Of a stretch of 64,000 nucleotides of DNA, positions 1-9,174 are shown one piece after another. The stretch is from the NCBI GenBank assembly GCA_944392655.1, contig CALXXL010000013.1, positions 1 to 64,000 of the forward strand. The letters run 5' to 3'. The translations under genes and the position numbers were made by a program. This DNA comes from an uncultured Victivallaceae bacterium (GTDB taxonomy: Bacteria > Verrucomicrobiota > Lentisphaeria > Victivallales > Victivallaceae). A model generated the notes under the pieces. The model was not told the origin of the DNA. It searched no databases and worked only from the letters and a program-made list of their open reading frames with translations. Numbering within the stretch: position 1 is the stretch's first letter; every line of letters starts with the position of its first letter.

Positions 1-1
1 T

Positions 2-76
2 GAGTTCCTCCAGCTTGATATGACACCGGAGTTCATGGAGATGTTCTATGTAGTAATCCAACTTGGTGCAATTTTG
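2..76 (+). pseudogene. uppP: UppP/BacA-like fragment (undecaprenyl-diphosphatase), truncated at window edge
   Basis: Frame 2 from base 2 encodes about 25 residues ending in VVIQLGAIL, preceded by a segment reading TPEFMEMFY. This is the conserved stretch of UppP just after its first catalytic motif, and it looks closest to Firmicutes-type sequences. Similarity stops at about base 76, where UppP should continue into a hydrophobic segment; the frame then runs through unrelated sequence to a stop near base 157. The gene is therefore broken at a sharp junction with the next feature. It could be a genuine deletion joint or an assembly chimera at a contig end. UppP recycles undecaprenyl pyrophosphate at the membrane; this piece cannot be functional. 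Confidence 0.6.
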
Positions 77-288
77 GAAATCAATCCTATTGTTTCTACC
101 GCGATAATCCAAATTGGAGTGGTTTATTCGGATATCATGAAGGAATCGGTAATATTGGCTATCTAGATGGACATGTTGGCGACAGCATAGATAAAAACGC
201 TTTATGGGAGCTATCAAAACTACACGCTATTCTGATTGATGACGGATATACGGTGTTCTGGCTCGATGGCTCTAATAACGAAAATTAA
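73..288 (+). pseudogene. C-terminal part of an H-X9-DG (DUF1559-like) pseudopilin-type protein
   Basis: Frame 1 reads into a TAA at 286-288 and contains HEGIGNIGYLDGHVG, an exact H-x9-DG spacing of the C-terminal domain found on prepilin-like proteins of Planctomycetes, Lentisphaerae and Verrucomicrobia. About 70 residues are recognisable. Upstream in the same frame there are stops at 1-3 and 16-18, so the N-terminal part (prepilin cleavage/methylation helix) is absent here and is replaced by the UppP-like segment. Full-length relatives are usually 200-300 residues and are thought to be exported pseudopilins of unknown role. A hairpin terminator follows at 310-336. Confidence 0.7.
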
Positions 289-309
289 TGTTCATAAACT
301 TATTTTTCG

Positions 310-336
310 GCGGACTATTTTGGTCCGCTTTTTTTA
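310..336 (+). terminator. Rho-independent terminator after the H-X9-DG gene
   Basis: Six-base stem GCGGAC/GTCCGC (310-315 with 323-328) followed by eight T residues. It lies 22 bases past the stop codon at 288. Confidence 0.75.
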
Positions 337-430
337 TAACCTGTTTATAAGAAAATCTCTTGAAAACAATATTTTATCAAAAAAATAAAAGCGATATTAA
401 AATTTATCCAGTTCTTTTAAAAGCATATAT

Positions 431-459
431 TTGATTTTTATAGCCACAGGTGCTATATT
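431..459 (+). promoter_or_regulatory. Predicted sigma-70 promoter of the small lipoprotein gene
   Basis: TTGATT at 431-436 and TATATT at 454-459 are separated by 17 bases. The expected start near 466 leaves a leader of about 40 bases before the ATG at 507. Confidence 0.5.
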
Positions 460-481
460 GAGAAACGTATATTATATAGCA
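451..481. promoter_or_regulatory. Inverted repeat overlapping the promoter, possible operator
   Basis: TGCTATAT at 451-458 and ATATAGCA at 474-481 are perfect 8-base inverted arms separated by 15 bases. The left arm overlaps the predicted -10 box and the right arm lies just past the predicted start site, a typical position for a repressor site. No regulator gene is adjacent. The arms are AT-rich, so chance is possible. Confidence 0.35.
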
Positions 482-506
482 CAATCATTAAAGCAAGGAT
501 ATCATA

Positions 507-875
507 ATGAATAAAAACTATTGGAGTATGCTTCTGGCCGCTGGCCTGTTAGCTTTCACCGGTTGCAACGAAGTTGTAGAATCACCGTCAGTTACTATAA
601 ACCCGGCCGCCAGCATGGAAGAATTATCTAAACAGGCATCTGAAGCTGACCAGAATACTTTAAAGCAAATCATTGCTGCTTATGATGAGGCTATCGTGCA
701 GACACAGAAAGATATCACAAAACAGACAAATGAAATCGGTAAATATAAGGTCGTAGAATTAAATAGCGATGCAGCAAAACAAGATATTGACCTATTGGAT
801 AATTACAAGGCAAAAGCTGAAAAACTGGCAAAAGACAAAGCTATTTTTACTGATGCCATGACAAATAAGCAGTAG
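507..875 (+). CDS. Small predicted lipoprotein, helical
   Basis: Encodes 122 residues. The N-terminus is a lipoprotein signal: charged start, hydrophobic run, then the lipobox-like LLAFTGC with the modified Cys at about residue 20. The remainder (residues 35-120) is rich in Ala, Lys, Gln and Glu with heptad-like spacing, suggesting long helices or a coiled coil, so the mature protein is probably a lipid-anchored periplasmic helical protein. The SD-like AAGGA sits about eight bases before the ATG. The gene stands alone with its own promoter and a strong terminator. I do not recognise the family. Confidence 0.75.
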   Translation: MNKNYWSMLLAAGLLAFTGCNEVVESPSVTINPAASMEELSKQASEADQNTLKQIIAAYDEAIVQTQKDITKQTNEIGKYKVVELNSDAAKQDIDLLDNYKAKAEKLAKDKAIFTDAMTNKQ

Positions 876-900
876 AACGACTTAACTCGCAAATTTGTTC

Positions 901-937
901 ATCACTCCTTCTGTTCAACAGATGGAGTGATTTTTTT
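901..937 (+). terminator. Strong hairpin terminator of the lipoprotein gene
   Basis: ATCACTCC pairs with GGAGTGAT and the stem continues inward through TCTGTT/AACAGA with one mismatch. Seven T residues follow. Confidence 0.85.
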
Positions 938-1167
938 ATATCCTATCAACATAAATAATCTTATAAATTATCAATGAGAAACGACATATTTATATAGGTC
1001 GTCTTAAAGTAATCGCCTATATTAATCTTGCCAATACTAGCTTATAATGTAATTATAAACCCGTTTAACAATTTTCAAAATACAATAGCATATCCATCCA
1101 CAATAACAGCGTGTCGTATATTGAATAATGCTTTTGTAATTTCATATCTTATCTAACGCTTAGAGAT
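938..1167. other. AT-rich intergenic region, nothing recognised
   Basis: About 230 bases between two terminators (from the plus and minus sides). No open frame with a ribosome site and no further hairpin was noticed. Confidence 0.5.
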
Positions 1168-1203
1168 ATAAAAAAACCGGCGCAAATAAATATTGCGCCG
1201 GTT
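1168..1203 (-). terminator. Terminator of the secretin/PilM-like operon
   Basis: An 11-base perfect stem AACCGGCGCAA/TTGCGCCGGTT (1175-1185 with 1193-1203). Read on the minus strand it is followed by a run of seven T residues. It lies 22 bases past the stop of the last operon gene. Confidence 0.9.
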
Positions 1204-1225
1204 CATAATCAAGTTATTCTAACTT

Positions 1226-3778
1226 TTAGATAGCTTCTGTAAACGTCGGAACTCCAGTCGGTTTAACAGAATCTGGGAAGAACGGAGAACCATCCGGATT
1301 CACCAGAGAACAGGTCATGAATATCAACATGTTCACTTTCTGGGAATCTTCAGAATTACTTCTGAAGAAGCGCCCGATCAAGGGAATATCACCAAGAATC
1401 GGCACTTTATCCTCAATAACTGAAGTCTGATCTTTCACAATACCGCCCAATACAATAGTTTCTCCATCTCGGGCTGTAACCAATGTGTCTATCAAACGTT
1501 CAGCAAAAGCCGGTTCACGCAGAATTTCCATCGGCTGATTACCAAATTCGTCAGCCGGGAATGCCGATCCGGACAGAACGTATTCATAGGTAGACCAACC
1601 AATGAACTGACGCACCATAGGAGTCATACGCAAAGTAATTGTACGACGTTTTAAGTCCACCTCCGGCTTAACCATCAGCTGAATACCAATTTCTGTCGGA
1701 TCGCCATCAAAGTTAGGAATAGGACTGATATATGAGTACGCCTGCGCATTGGCATAATCAGACTGAGTAGTGGTCTGGGTTGATTCATTGTAGTCATCCG
1801 GGAAATATACCCGGCGGACCATCTTGATGATCGCAGTTTCGCCATTAAGTGTAGTAACACGCGGTGCAAACATCACATCCTTTGAATCCGACCAATCCAA
1901 CGCATATACCGAGCCGGAGAAATTATAACCATCCTGACTCCGCTGGAAAGTAAAGACTCTATCAGAACCATTGTTCAGGTGATTCATAATGGAATCGTTC
2001 TGCGAAAATTCCAACTGCCCATTGGTACCGCCTTCCGGCGTTCTGCTCAAGGTATAGTCAAAGCCAAGTTCCTGCATGTCGTTTTGAGTAACTTCGATGA
2101 ATTTCGCTTCAATCTTGACCTGCACATCCTTCATGCTCATCTGAGTCTGGATAAGTTCTTCTATTTTATCCAGATTTTCTGCCGTATTCTTGACAATCAG
2201 ACGGCTGCTGCGCCAATCATAGACAATCGTCGAACCACGCGGGAATAATATGCCATGGCTGGCAAAGAAGATCATCAGCTGATCCGGATTATGAAAATCG
2301 GTAGCCAGCAACGCTTCACGCTTTAACGGGAAAAGTTTGATTTCCATATCCCCAATCGGAACAAAAATCGGAGCAATAATAACAGCATTATTGTCAACCT
2401 TGTATTTCAGCTGAGCCTGGCGACAAATACGCTCTATAATTTCATCCAATGTCGCATTGGAAAGATTCAATGCAATTTTCGGATACTTAAGATCGTTTTC
2501 GTCAATCTCTTCATTGGCGTTGTTATAACCACCCATCGGCATCCCACCTCCAGCAGCAGGAGCCATACCGCCACCCATCATCATCATCGCCATCTGCTGT
2601 TCCGCATTCATTGGAACTCCACGCTGCTGATTATTGCGCTGATTGCGATTATTGTTATTATTGTTGCGATTACGATTATTGTTTCTCTGATTGCGGGTAT
2701 TATTACGATAGAAGTTGTTGTTGTCCTGGCTGTATGCTCCGGTATCTATCGGAATACCATTTTGGTCAACCTGAATATCTTCAGGCCAAATACAGATGAT
2801 ATTCACACCTTCGCCACTCGGGTCATTTACTCGAGCTTCATCCATTACTAAGTTGATAGCATCAGGCAAATGTTCCCCGGAAATAGAAATTTCGGGAATC
2901 CGGATGTCTTTAAGCTTATTGACCAATTCACTGGACATCGCAACCGATTTAGCTACCGGAGTATTACCAATATGAGCCTTGCTTGCCGTTTCTTTAGCAG
3001 AACGGATAGGCACTACATACCCGTTAGCCGCTTCTGCAATCATGCGCTGACCGGTTGTATTGGCACGACGTTCACCAGCATCATAAAGTTTCATATTGCA
3101 AACTTTAACGCCACGCAAAGCCTTGGTGTTGGTGTTCTGGATAGTCAATACTTCATTATATTTGGCTTTAGCTTCAATTATCTTATTATTACGATAAAGA
3201 TTATCCGCCTGAGCCAGCAAACGCGCTATTTTATCGTTGTCTGCTTTGAGATTAGGAATTACAAGCTCTTCCGTTACCTGATTGCGACGTTCTATCGCTT
3301 TCTTTTCAAAATTGTAACGCTCAATAGCTTTATCCATCTGCTCTTTCATATCAGGAGAAACTTCAGCAGCTTTCTTGGCCAATGCTATAGCCTTATCATA
3401 CTGTTCAGCTACAGATTCCCGCTCAGCTTCCTGAGCCAAAGACTGAGCATATAATTTATAGCATTCTCCAATCTGGGCCTGACAGAATTTTATTTTATCT
3501 GACAGCAATTCACTCTGCCCAATCTCTTCGTATGCCTTCCAAGCCTGCATATAGTTTTCTATAGCAGATTCATAATTGGAATTCAAATAATCCTCTTTGG
3601 CTTTGGTCACAAAGGATTCAGCTTTGACATAACGCGCATCATGTACAATTTCTTCAATAGAAATGTCCCGGCGAATGTCTAATTCTTTACTGCTTTGCGC
3701 CTCCTGGGCGCATAGCATAGCGGAACTGCAGGTAAATACCGCAACCGCCAAAAACTTTTTATTTAACTTTAAAAACAT
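1226..3778 (-). CDS. Secretin B: TPR-containing type II/IV pilus secretin
   Basis: An 850-residue outer-membrane secretin. An N-terminal signal peptide is followed by a helical TPR-like region (about 40-250), an Asn/Arg-rich then Met/Gly-rich linker (about 354-418), an STN-like N-domain (about 436-468), an N1-type repeat, and the secretin core from about 549. The core ends with the signature VPILGDIPLIGRFF near 788-802 and LIFMTCSLV. Secretins form ring channels for type IV pili, type II secretion or filamentous phage. The start at 3778 is chosen because GGAGG lies at ideal spacing; an earlier in-frame ATG at 3808 would overlap the upstream gene and leave the SD inside the coding region. It is the last gene of the operon and paralogous to its neighbour at 3802-6579. 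It resembles the Amuc_1098 type. Confidence 0.88.
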   Translation of the reverse strand: MFLKLNKKFLAVAVFTCSSAMLCAQEAQSSKELDIRRDISIEEIVHDARYVKAESFVTKAKEDYLNSNYESAIENYMQAWKAYEEIGQSELLSDKIKFCQAQIGECYKLYAQSLAQEAERESVAEQYDKAIALAKKAAEVSPDMKEQMDKAIERYNFEKKAIERRNQVTEELVIPNLKADNDKIARLLAQADNLYRNNKIIEAKAKYNEVLTIQNTNTKALRGVKVCNMKLYDAGERRANTTGQRMIAEAANGYVVPIRSAKETASKAHIGNTPVAKSVAMSSELVNKLKDIRIPEISISGEHLPDAINLVMDEARVNDPSGEGVNIICIWPEDIQVDQNGIPIDTGAYSQDNNNFYRNNTRNQRNNNRNRNNNNNNRNQRNNQQRGVPMNAEQQMAMMMMGGGMAPAAGGGMPMGGYNNANEEIDENDLKYPKIALNLSNATLDEIIERICRQAQLKYKVDNNAVIIAPIFVPIGDMEIKLFPLKREALLATDFHNPDQLMIFFASHGILFPRGSTIVYDWRSSRLIVKNTAENLDKIEELIQTQMSMKDVQVKIEAKFIEVTQNDMQELGFDYTLSRTPEGGTNGQLEFSQNDSIMNHLNNGSDRVFTFQRSQDGYNFSGSVYALDWSDSKDVMFAPRVTTLNGETAIIKMVRRVYFPDDYNESTQTTTQSDYANAQAYSYISPIPNFDGDPTEIGIQLMVKPEVDLKRRTITLRMTPMVRQFIGWSTYEYVLSGSAFPADEFGNQPMEILREPAFAERLIDTLVTARDGETIVLGGIVKDQTSVIEDKVPILGDIPLIGRFFRSNSEDSQKVNMLIFMTCSLVNPDGSPFFPDSVKPTGVPTFTEAI

Positions 3779-3801
3779 CTTTGCCTCCGGCAGTATTGTT
3801 A

Positions 3802-6579
3802 TTACCAAGTGAATTCCGAAACGCCGAATTCAGAAACACCATATTGCGACATTGACCGCCACGGAGTACCGTCTGCATTAATCAGTCTGGCAGTCACGAA
3901 AATCAGCATGTTACGCTTTTCGGAAGACGTCATCTGACTGGAGAACAGTCTGCCAATCAAAGGTATCTCACCCAACACCGGCCATTTATCATCACGATTT
4001 GTGTTATACTGTTCCATCATACCACCAAGTACTACTGTGGCTCCATCATATACCTGTACGTTAACTTCAAGTTCACGTACTGCTATTTCAGGCATCCACA
4101 TATTAACAGTCTGCTTGATAGTCGGAACTTTGGTCGTTGTCGTCGTAGGCGGATCTCCGTCAATTACAGTTGTATAGATGTAGCCAGCTTCAAGTGTCAC
4201 CGGATAATTGGAGTTTTCATGCCCCAAATATTCAGTAACCTGAGGATAAATGTACAACGAAATCGTGTAATTATCCGGATGAACAATCGGACGGCAGGCA
4301 AATACTACACCAAGATCGTTACCATCGTCAAATTCAGGTACTGGAGTCGTGATTTCAACCGTACTGCCATCGATATCAATTTCAGGATCTTCCCAGGATT
4401 CAGGATAACACCATCTTTCAACCATCTTGATCAATGCCAAATCACCACTGGTCGCAGTAAGATGAGGACTGGAAAGAACTTCAGTTCTGGAGTTCTGGCT
4501 GATCGCATTTACTGACAGTGAAAGATTTACATCACTATTCTTACCAAAAAGCGATTCACCAAAATTCGGGAAAATCTTAAGATCGTTGATAATTCTATAA
4601 GAGTTGGTTGTTGTGTCTGACGAATTTTCATTATCAGCAGCATAATGGCGCAACGGATTCTGGTTGTTCGGAACCTGCCAACTGCTTTCACCACTGGCGT
4701 ATTCAGTCGTGTGGATATTTAACGCCCAGTCAAAACCAAGCTCCTGCAAATCCAGCTCGCTGAGTTCTACAATGCGCGCTTCTATCGACACCAATGGCGA
4801 ACGGACTTCGTCCAACTGACGCAGCAGATCTTCCATCCGGCGCAGGTTTTCAACCGTATTGGTTACCAGAATTTCACCAGCACGACGATTATAGGTAATC
4901 GTAGCATTGTTCGGGAAATCTATACCACGGGCTTTAAAGTAATTTATCAAACGCGGAGTCGTTACAGGAGGAGTAGGTGCACCTATCTGTCCCATTTCAT
5001 TACGTTCATCTCCGCCATCAGTATCACTTGTATCCAGACCAAGTTCGTTCATATCAAAACCAAGAGAACCAAGACCGTTGGTAACTCCGGTCGCATAAGT
5101 TGCACCTTCATTGGTATTGGAAACCATTGATTCCATTATCGATGAGGAAATTCGACCTTCGGCAGAAATATTGTCACCATTGGCACTCATGCCCCGGCCT
5201 CCGGCCATCATAGCCAATGGATCCATCGCTCCGCCGCCCATCCCGGCACCGCCGCGATTGCCACCAAACGGGCTATTATTGTTGCGATTGGCCAAATTAC
5301 TGCCACGCACATTGGTATTACGGTTGTTGCCAGAACCCTCTTCCTGGGCAAGCTCAACATTACCCAAATGATAATACGGATCATCACTTTCAGCAATATC
5401 ATGTATCAGATCAGCACTGATGCTGAAATGACGAGTTGAAAGATCATCCATTCCACTGAATCCTAGGATTACAGCGTTGTTATCTATTTTCATTTTAAGA
5501 TTGGTCTGCATACAGACATAACGAATAAGGTCAATCAGAGGGATATTCGATACCTGCATGGTAATCTTCGGAATAGTGTCGCCAACCTGATAGGTAAACT
5601 GAGTTACAATAGAGGCTTTGGAATCAGGAGCTTCTCGCAGCAAGTTACGATTCTGCTCTGCAATAACTTCAAAAATAGATTCATCCTGATAATCAGCCGT
5701 TACCATAATCGATTCCAGCAACTGATACAGCTCATCACTGTTATTCCGCGCCTTCACTTCAATGGCTTCATCATTCTTTACACTGCCACGGATATATTTT
5801 GGAACATAGCCCCAGCTGCCATCAGCCAATAAACCATAAAGAACACCACGGCTCTGCTCAACACCCAAGCCGTACAGTTTACTCCATATACGACGCAGAC
5901 GACGATCTGCTTCCATGTTCAAAGGATCTATAAGGAATATTTTTTCCAATTTCTTGGAAGCATCCATCAAGCGATCCGCGCGTTCAAGAATGTCGGCTTC
6001 ACGGAAAAGAATGTCTATCTGTTCCTGATCATCCGGCAACTGCGGATATACTGCCAGAACATCAGTCGCTTTGTCAAACTTGATCTTTTCAATTCTTATA
6101 TTGCAGCGAGTAATAAAACGATCAACTTCATCTATCGAACGTTCATCTGCCAACAACGCACTGGATGCTTTCTTAATGGCTTCGGCGTATTTGTCTTCAT
6201 CAGCCAGAGCCTGAGCCTCGGCCATAATAGCACCAACCCATTGCGTCTTCATGGCATCATATTCCAATGTATACGCAGCTGACAGCTCCTTCGCCCAGTC
6301 TCCAGGCGCTGCTTTTAACATCTCAATCGCCTTGGCATACTCAACTCCGGCTTCCGAATACTTTCCTTCCTGAGTCAGCTTCGCAGCTGTATCACGAACA
6401 GCTATCGCAGCTTCAATCTCGGCGGAACGCTCCTGGTTGATCTGCTCTGCAGCAGACAGCTCAGTCGCGGAATCAGTATCTTCGGCAGCAACCGCCGTGC
6501 CAAGCGTAACCGTCAACTGACAGGCCAACCACAAGGCGCAGAACCGACCCGGAAATTTTGTTATTCCCAATCCTTTCAT
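3802..6579 (-). CDS. Secretin A: Amuc_1098-like TPR secretin
   Basis: A 925-residue protein. The signal peptide ends near AVAAE; TPR-like helices follow (about 40-240), then an STN-type N-domain (about 345-370), a low-complexity Asn/Gly/Met-rich insert (about 416-476), an N1-type domain with VTNTVENLRRMEDLL, and the secretin core from about 595. The core includes VVLGGMMEQ and the terminal signature VLGEIPLIGRLF near 868-880. It should assemble as an outer-membrane multimer with periplasmic N-domains reaching the inner-membrane proteins encoded upstream. Only 23 bases separate it from secretin B, with which it shares domain order but not lengths. In Akkermansia the matching position holds a single secretin; the tandem pair here is the notable difference. 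Confidence 0.88.
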   Translation of the reverse strand: MKGLGITKFPGRFCALWLACQLTVTLGTAVAAEDTDSATELSAAEQINQERSAEIEAAIAVRDTAAKLTQEGKYSEAGVEYAKAIEMLKAAPGDWAKELSAAYTLEYDAMKTQWVGAIMAEAQALADEDKYAEAIKKASSALLADERSIDEVDRFITRCNIRIEKIKFDKATDVLAVYPQLPDDQEQIDILFREADILERADRLMDASKKLEKIFLIDPLNMEADRRLRRIWSKLYGLGVEQSRGVLYGLLADGSWGYVPKYIRGSVKNDEAIEVKARNNSDELYQLLESIMVTADYQDESIFEVIAEQNRNLLREAPDSKASIVTQFTYQVGDTIPKITMQVSNIPLIDLIRYVCMQTNLKMKIDNNAVILGFSGMDDLSTRHFSISADLIHDIAESDDPYYHLGNVELAQEEGSGNNRNTNVRGSNLANRNNNSPFGGNRGGAGMGGGAMDPLAMMAGGRGMSANGDNISAEGRISSSIMESMVSNTNEGATYATGVTNGLGSLGFDMNELGLDTSDTDGGDERNEMGQIGAPTPPVTTPRLINYFKARGIDFPNNATITYNRRAGEILVTNTVENLRRMEDLLRQLDEVRSPLVSIEARIVELSELDLQELGFDWALNIHTTEYASGESSWQVPNNQNPLRHYAADNENSSDTTTNSYRIINDLKIFPNFGESLFGKNSDVNLSLSVNAISQNSRTEVLSSPHLTATSGDLALIKMVERWCYPESWEDPEIDIDGSTVEITTPVPEFDDGNDLGVVFACRPIVHPDNYTISLYIYPQVTEYLGHENSNYPVTLEAGYIYTTVIDGDPPTTTTTKVPTIKQTVNMWMPEIAVRELEVNVQVYDGATVVLGGMMEQYNTNRDDKWPVLGEIPLIGRLFSSQMTSSEKRNMLIFVTARLINADGTPWRSMSQYGVSEFGVSEFTW

Positions 6580-6624
6580 TCTTTTCTACCTTATTTTTTT
6601 ATTGTTCAAGACAAATTTGTTTTC

Positions 6625-7731
6625 TTATCTATCTATTCGGGCACGCATCGGAATCTTAGCTTGAGTTGTTAATTCAAACTTTTCACCATCTTGATTTTCC
6701 AATGAGACTACGCCTTTGTTCATATCCATAGACATAACCTCCCAACGCTCTCTGCCGCTTGCCGAATTGCCGATATCTATCTTAGTACCTTCCTTAATAG
6801 CAATACTGCGACCGGTACCTAAATTCATTATCGTCATTGTCATCTCAGGAATATCACATGATTCCTGCCCAACAGAAATAACAAAATCTTTTCCATTGCT
6901 GTTCAATTTCATCTTGGCACTGTTTTCATCCAAAATCTCTACCAATGTGTAGGAACGACGATCTATGGATATCAAACCTCCAACACGCAAATCCCTGGTA
7001 CGGCCATTACTCGCCAGAAGAAGCGAAATTGATCCGCGGGCACTATCTACAGACTGCAGACTTGCTCCAAATTGCGGCGGACGGGCACTCTCTATGTAAA
7101 GCAGGTCCGTCAGCGGCGGATGAGATGCCGCATCTTCCAAATCCGTTCCACACATATATTCATAAAGATTGCTGAAACCATCTCCATCCTGATCCCGCTT
7201 CGCATCCCCCGCATAAGCCGGATTCAAGAACGAAAATTGCTCTTCATAAATGTCCGGCAAACCATCACCATCAGTATCTGATGGACGGGTACCGAAGTCC
7301 GCATCATCATTAAAACTCTTCGCCGGAGCAGTCAAACCGTTGCCGCAGACCGGACAGGCTCCATTGGCAACAAAGTAATAGGTCGGGATAAAACGACCAC
7401 ATCCAGGACAGGCAGCCGCCTTTAACGGAGATAACAAATCTGTTACATGATCAACCGCAATCCCTGAAACTTGTTTGCCTTCAGCATCAACCATGCGAGT
7501 ACCATAAGCCTTCCATTCAACTTTCGGCTTGAATACGGAGTCTATAATGAAACGACCTTCCTTAAAGTTGACAGGTTCATAGTCAACTTCCGGTTCCTTA
7601 ATCTGCAAGTCACGCTCACTTATATTCTTGGCATCTTTGGTAATCTGCAAAAGATATATCAACAGAACAAAGAACACCAGGAGCAATACACCCAGCAGAA
7701 CCTTCTCATAATGTTTTGAAAAAAAGTTCAA
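6625..7731 (-). CDS. Membrane-anchored zinc-ribbon/TSP3-repeat protein (Amuc_1099 position)
   Basis: A 368-residue protein with one N-terminal transmembrane helix (about 10-30) and a large, presumably periplasmic, domain. A CPGCG...CPVCG pair at about 106-129 forms a zinc-ribbon motif. Two Asp-rich calcium-type repeats follow, DTDGDGLPD (about 150) and DQDGDGFSN (about 179), as in thrombospondin type 3 repeats. The C-terminal third is probably beta-rich (SH3-like, PilP-like?). The start is TTG at 7731: AGGAGG sits five bases upstream, overlapping the stop of the preceding gene. By gene order it corresponds to Amuc_1099 of Akkermansia; a PilO/PilP-like alignment role is inference. Confidence 0.75.
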   Translation of the reverse strand: MNFFSKHYEKVLLGVLLLVFFVLLIYLLQITKDAKNISERDLQIKEPEVDYEPVNFKEGRFIIDSVFKPKVEWKAYGTRMVDAEGKQVSGIAVDHVTDLLSPLKAAACPGCGRFIPTYYFVANGACPVCGNGLTAPAKSFNDDADFGTRPSDTDGDGLPDIYEEQFSFLNPAYAGDAKRDQDGDGFSNLYEYMCGTDLEDAASHPPLTDLLYIESARPPQFGASLQSVDSARGSISLLLASNGRTRDLRVGGLISIDRRSYTLVEILDENSAKMKLNSNGKDFVISVGQESCDIPEMTMTIMNLGTGRSIAIKEGTKIDIGNSASGRERWEVMSMDMNKGVVSLENQDGEKFELTTQAKIPMRARIDR

Positions 7732-7740
7732 AATAGCCTC

Positions 7741-9159
7741 CTATTCGGTCTCTAATTCATCTGTTTCATAAGCAACATAATCCACGACAATTGAAGCCGT
7801 ACAGCGATCGCCAACCCCAATTACCGGACGACCATAATTACGACGCATTCCAGCCGCAATCTTCTCTTCAGATTCTTCGACCTTCATGACTTCTTCTATA
7901 AAAGTACGACCTTCTTCGTATATAGTCGGATTAGCCCATGATACATCCTCTATGCTGCCACGCCGAATAGACAAAGCTGAACTGCGGCCATCCGATGACA
8001 CCCCAACACTTCCGGTCATCCGACGTACAGGCTGTGCCGCCACAGCTCCAGCTGCCGCATTTTCATTCGTCTCAGATATACTCTTGTTTATATTTTCATC
8101 TATAAGGATCTGAGCCGCATCGAAATCCTTCATCAGCGCCATGCGACGGACTATATATACACGACTGTCTACATAAGCATCAGCCAACACTTCTGTAAGA
8201 TTACGAATCTCATCCAAAGTACCGGAAACCTCTATCTGGAACCGATAATAACGGAATCCATTCGAACCTTCAATCCCGTCAAGACTGTCTATTGAAAATG
8301 TCTCCAGAGAGCCGATGTCACTCTTGGCAATCCGCTGGCAAAGGTCACAAACAATGTCCCAAACTTTACTTATTTTTACAATGTCAGCAGGCGCAGGTTC
8401 ACCACTACCGGTGTAGACAAATGAGAAATTCTGCGCATCCTTACTCAAACCAACATTGTTTTCAATAAAGACATCTATCAATTTCTTTTTGGTCGAGTTC
8501 ACATACGCTTTACAACGAGCTCCGTTACCACCAAAATTACGCGGAACACCAAGTGATGCCAACAACAACTCTTTCGCTGAAGCAGAATCAGCATTGCCAA
8601 TATCTTCCAACGTGTACTTGCTGGCTTCCTTTACAAAAGCCTCCATCGCACGATTCCACTTCGCACGATCCCATGTACATACCTTAACCGTGGTTACACT
8701 GCCGTCTTCGTTCTCTATTTCCTGCTCAGGAGCACCTTCTATATTTCCGTTGCTTTCGACAAACAAAGCATATATCTGATCCCCCTGCTGGTTGCGGTTT
8801 ATACCATCTTCCCAATAAGAGCGGAACAACGACCTGAAATCATCCGACTCGATGCCGAGGACTTCGCAGAAGCTGTTCAAGGCACGCTCATAAGGACGAC
8901 CAAAGTGCTGATACAAGATTTCAACTTTTTCCTTGTATTTAGCAGCATCAGCCAACAAATTGTCATAGTTTTCCTCAGCGGGAGATGGTTTCGCCGAATT
9001 TAACTGCTCAATCTTAGACTTCTGACCTTGCAGATCTTTCGCCGCTTTCAGCATCTCTCCATTCTGAATTAAAACAAATACTAACAATACCAGCACAATT
9101 ATAACAGATACCGCAATAGCTGTCATAAACCCGATATGTTTTTTTATGAGTCTTTTCAT
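7741..9159 (-). CDS. Amuc_1100-like pilus-associated membrane protein
   Basis: A 472-residue protein with a short cytoplasmic tail, one transmembrane helix (about 12-32), a helical stretch (about 35-85), and an alpha/beta periplasmic region. Part of that region, around GTLDEIRNLTEVLADA, resembles the ferredoxin-like fold of PilO/GspM-type proteins. The conserved block YERALNSFCEVLGI and the operon position between a PilM-like protein and the secretin side match the Amuc_1100 family. Akkermansia Amuc_1100 is reported as an outer-membrane-associated, TLR2-active protein of a pilus-like locus. The Ala-rich segment near 365-385 is probably a flexible linker. Membership is judged from motif, topology and synteny together. 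Confidence 0.72.
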   Translation of the reverse strand: MKRLIKKHIGFMTAIAVSVIIVLVLLVFVLIQNGEMLKAAKDLQGQKSKIEQLNSAKPSPAEENYDNLLADAAKYKEKVEILYQHFGRPYERALNSFCEVLGIESDDFRSLFRSYWEDGINRNQQGDQIYALFVESNGNIEGAPEQEIENEDGSVTTVKVCTWDRAKWNRAMEAFVKEASKYTLEDIGNADSASAKELLLASLGVPRNFGGNGARCKAYVNSTKKKLIDVFIENNVGLSKDAQNFSFVYTGSGEPAPADIVKISKVWDIVCDLCQRIAKSDIGSLETFSIDSLDGIEGSNGFRYYRFQIEVSGTLDEIRNLTEVLADAYVDSRVYIVRRMALMKDFDAAQILIDENINKSISETNENAAAGAVAAQPVRRMTGSVGVSSDGRSSALSIRRGSIEDVSWANPTIYEEGRTFIEEVMKVEESEEKIAAGMRRNYGRPVIGVGDRCTASIVVDYVAYETDELETE

Positions 9160-9174
9160 AATCTTCTCCCGTTA

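Noticed and set aside
2870-3454. Open frame of 194 codons antisense to secretin B
   Set aside because: No ribosome site, Phe/Ile/Arg-rich composition, and it lies opposite a well-supported TPR region.
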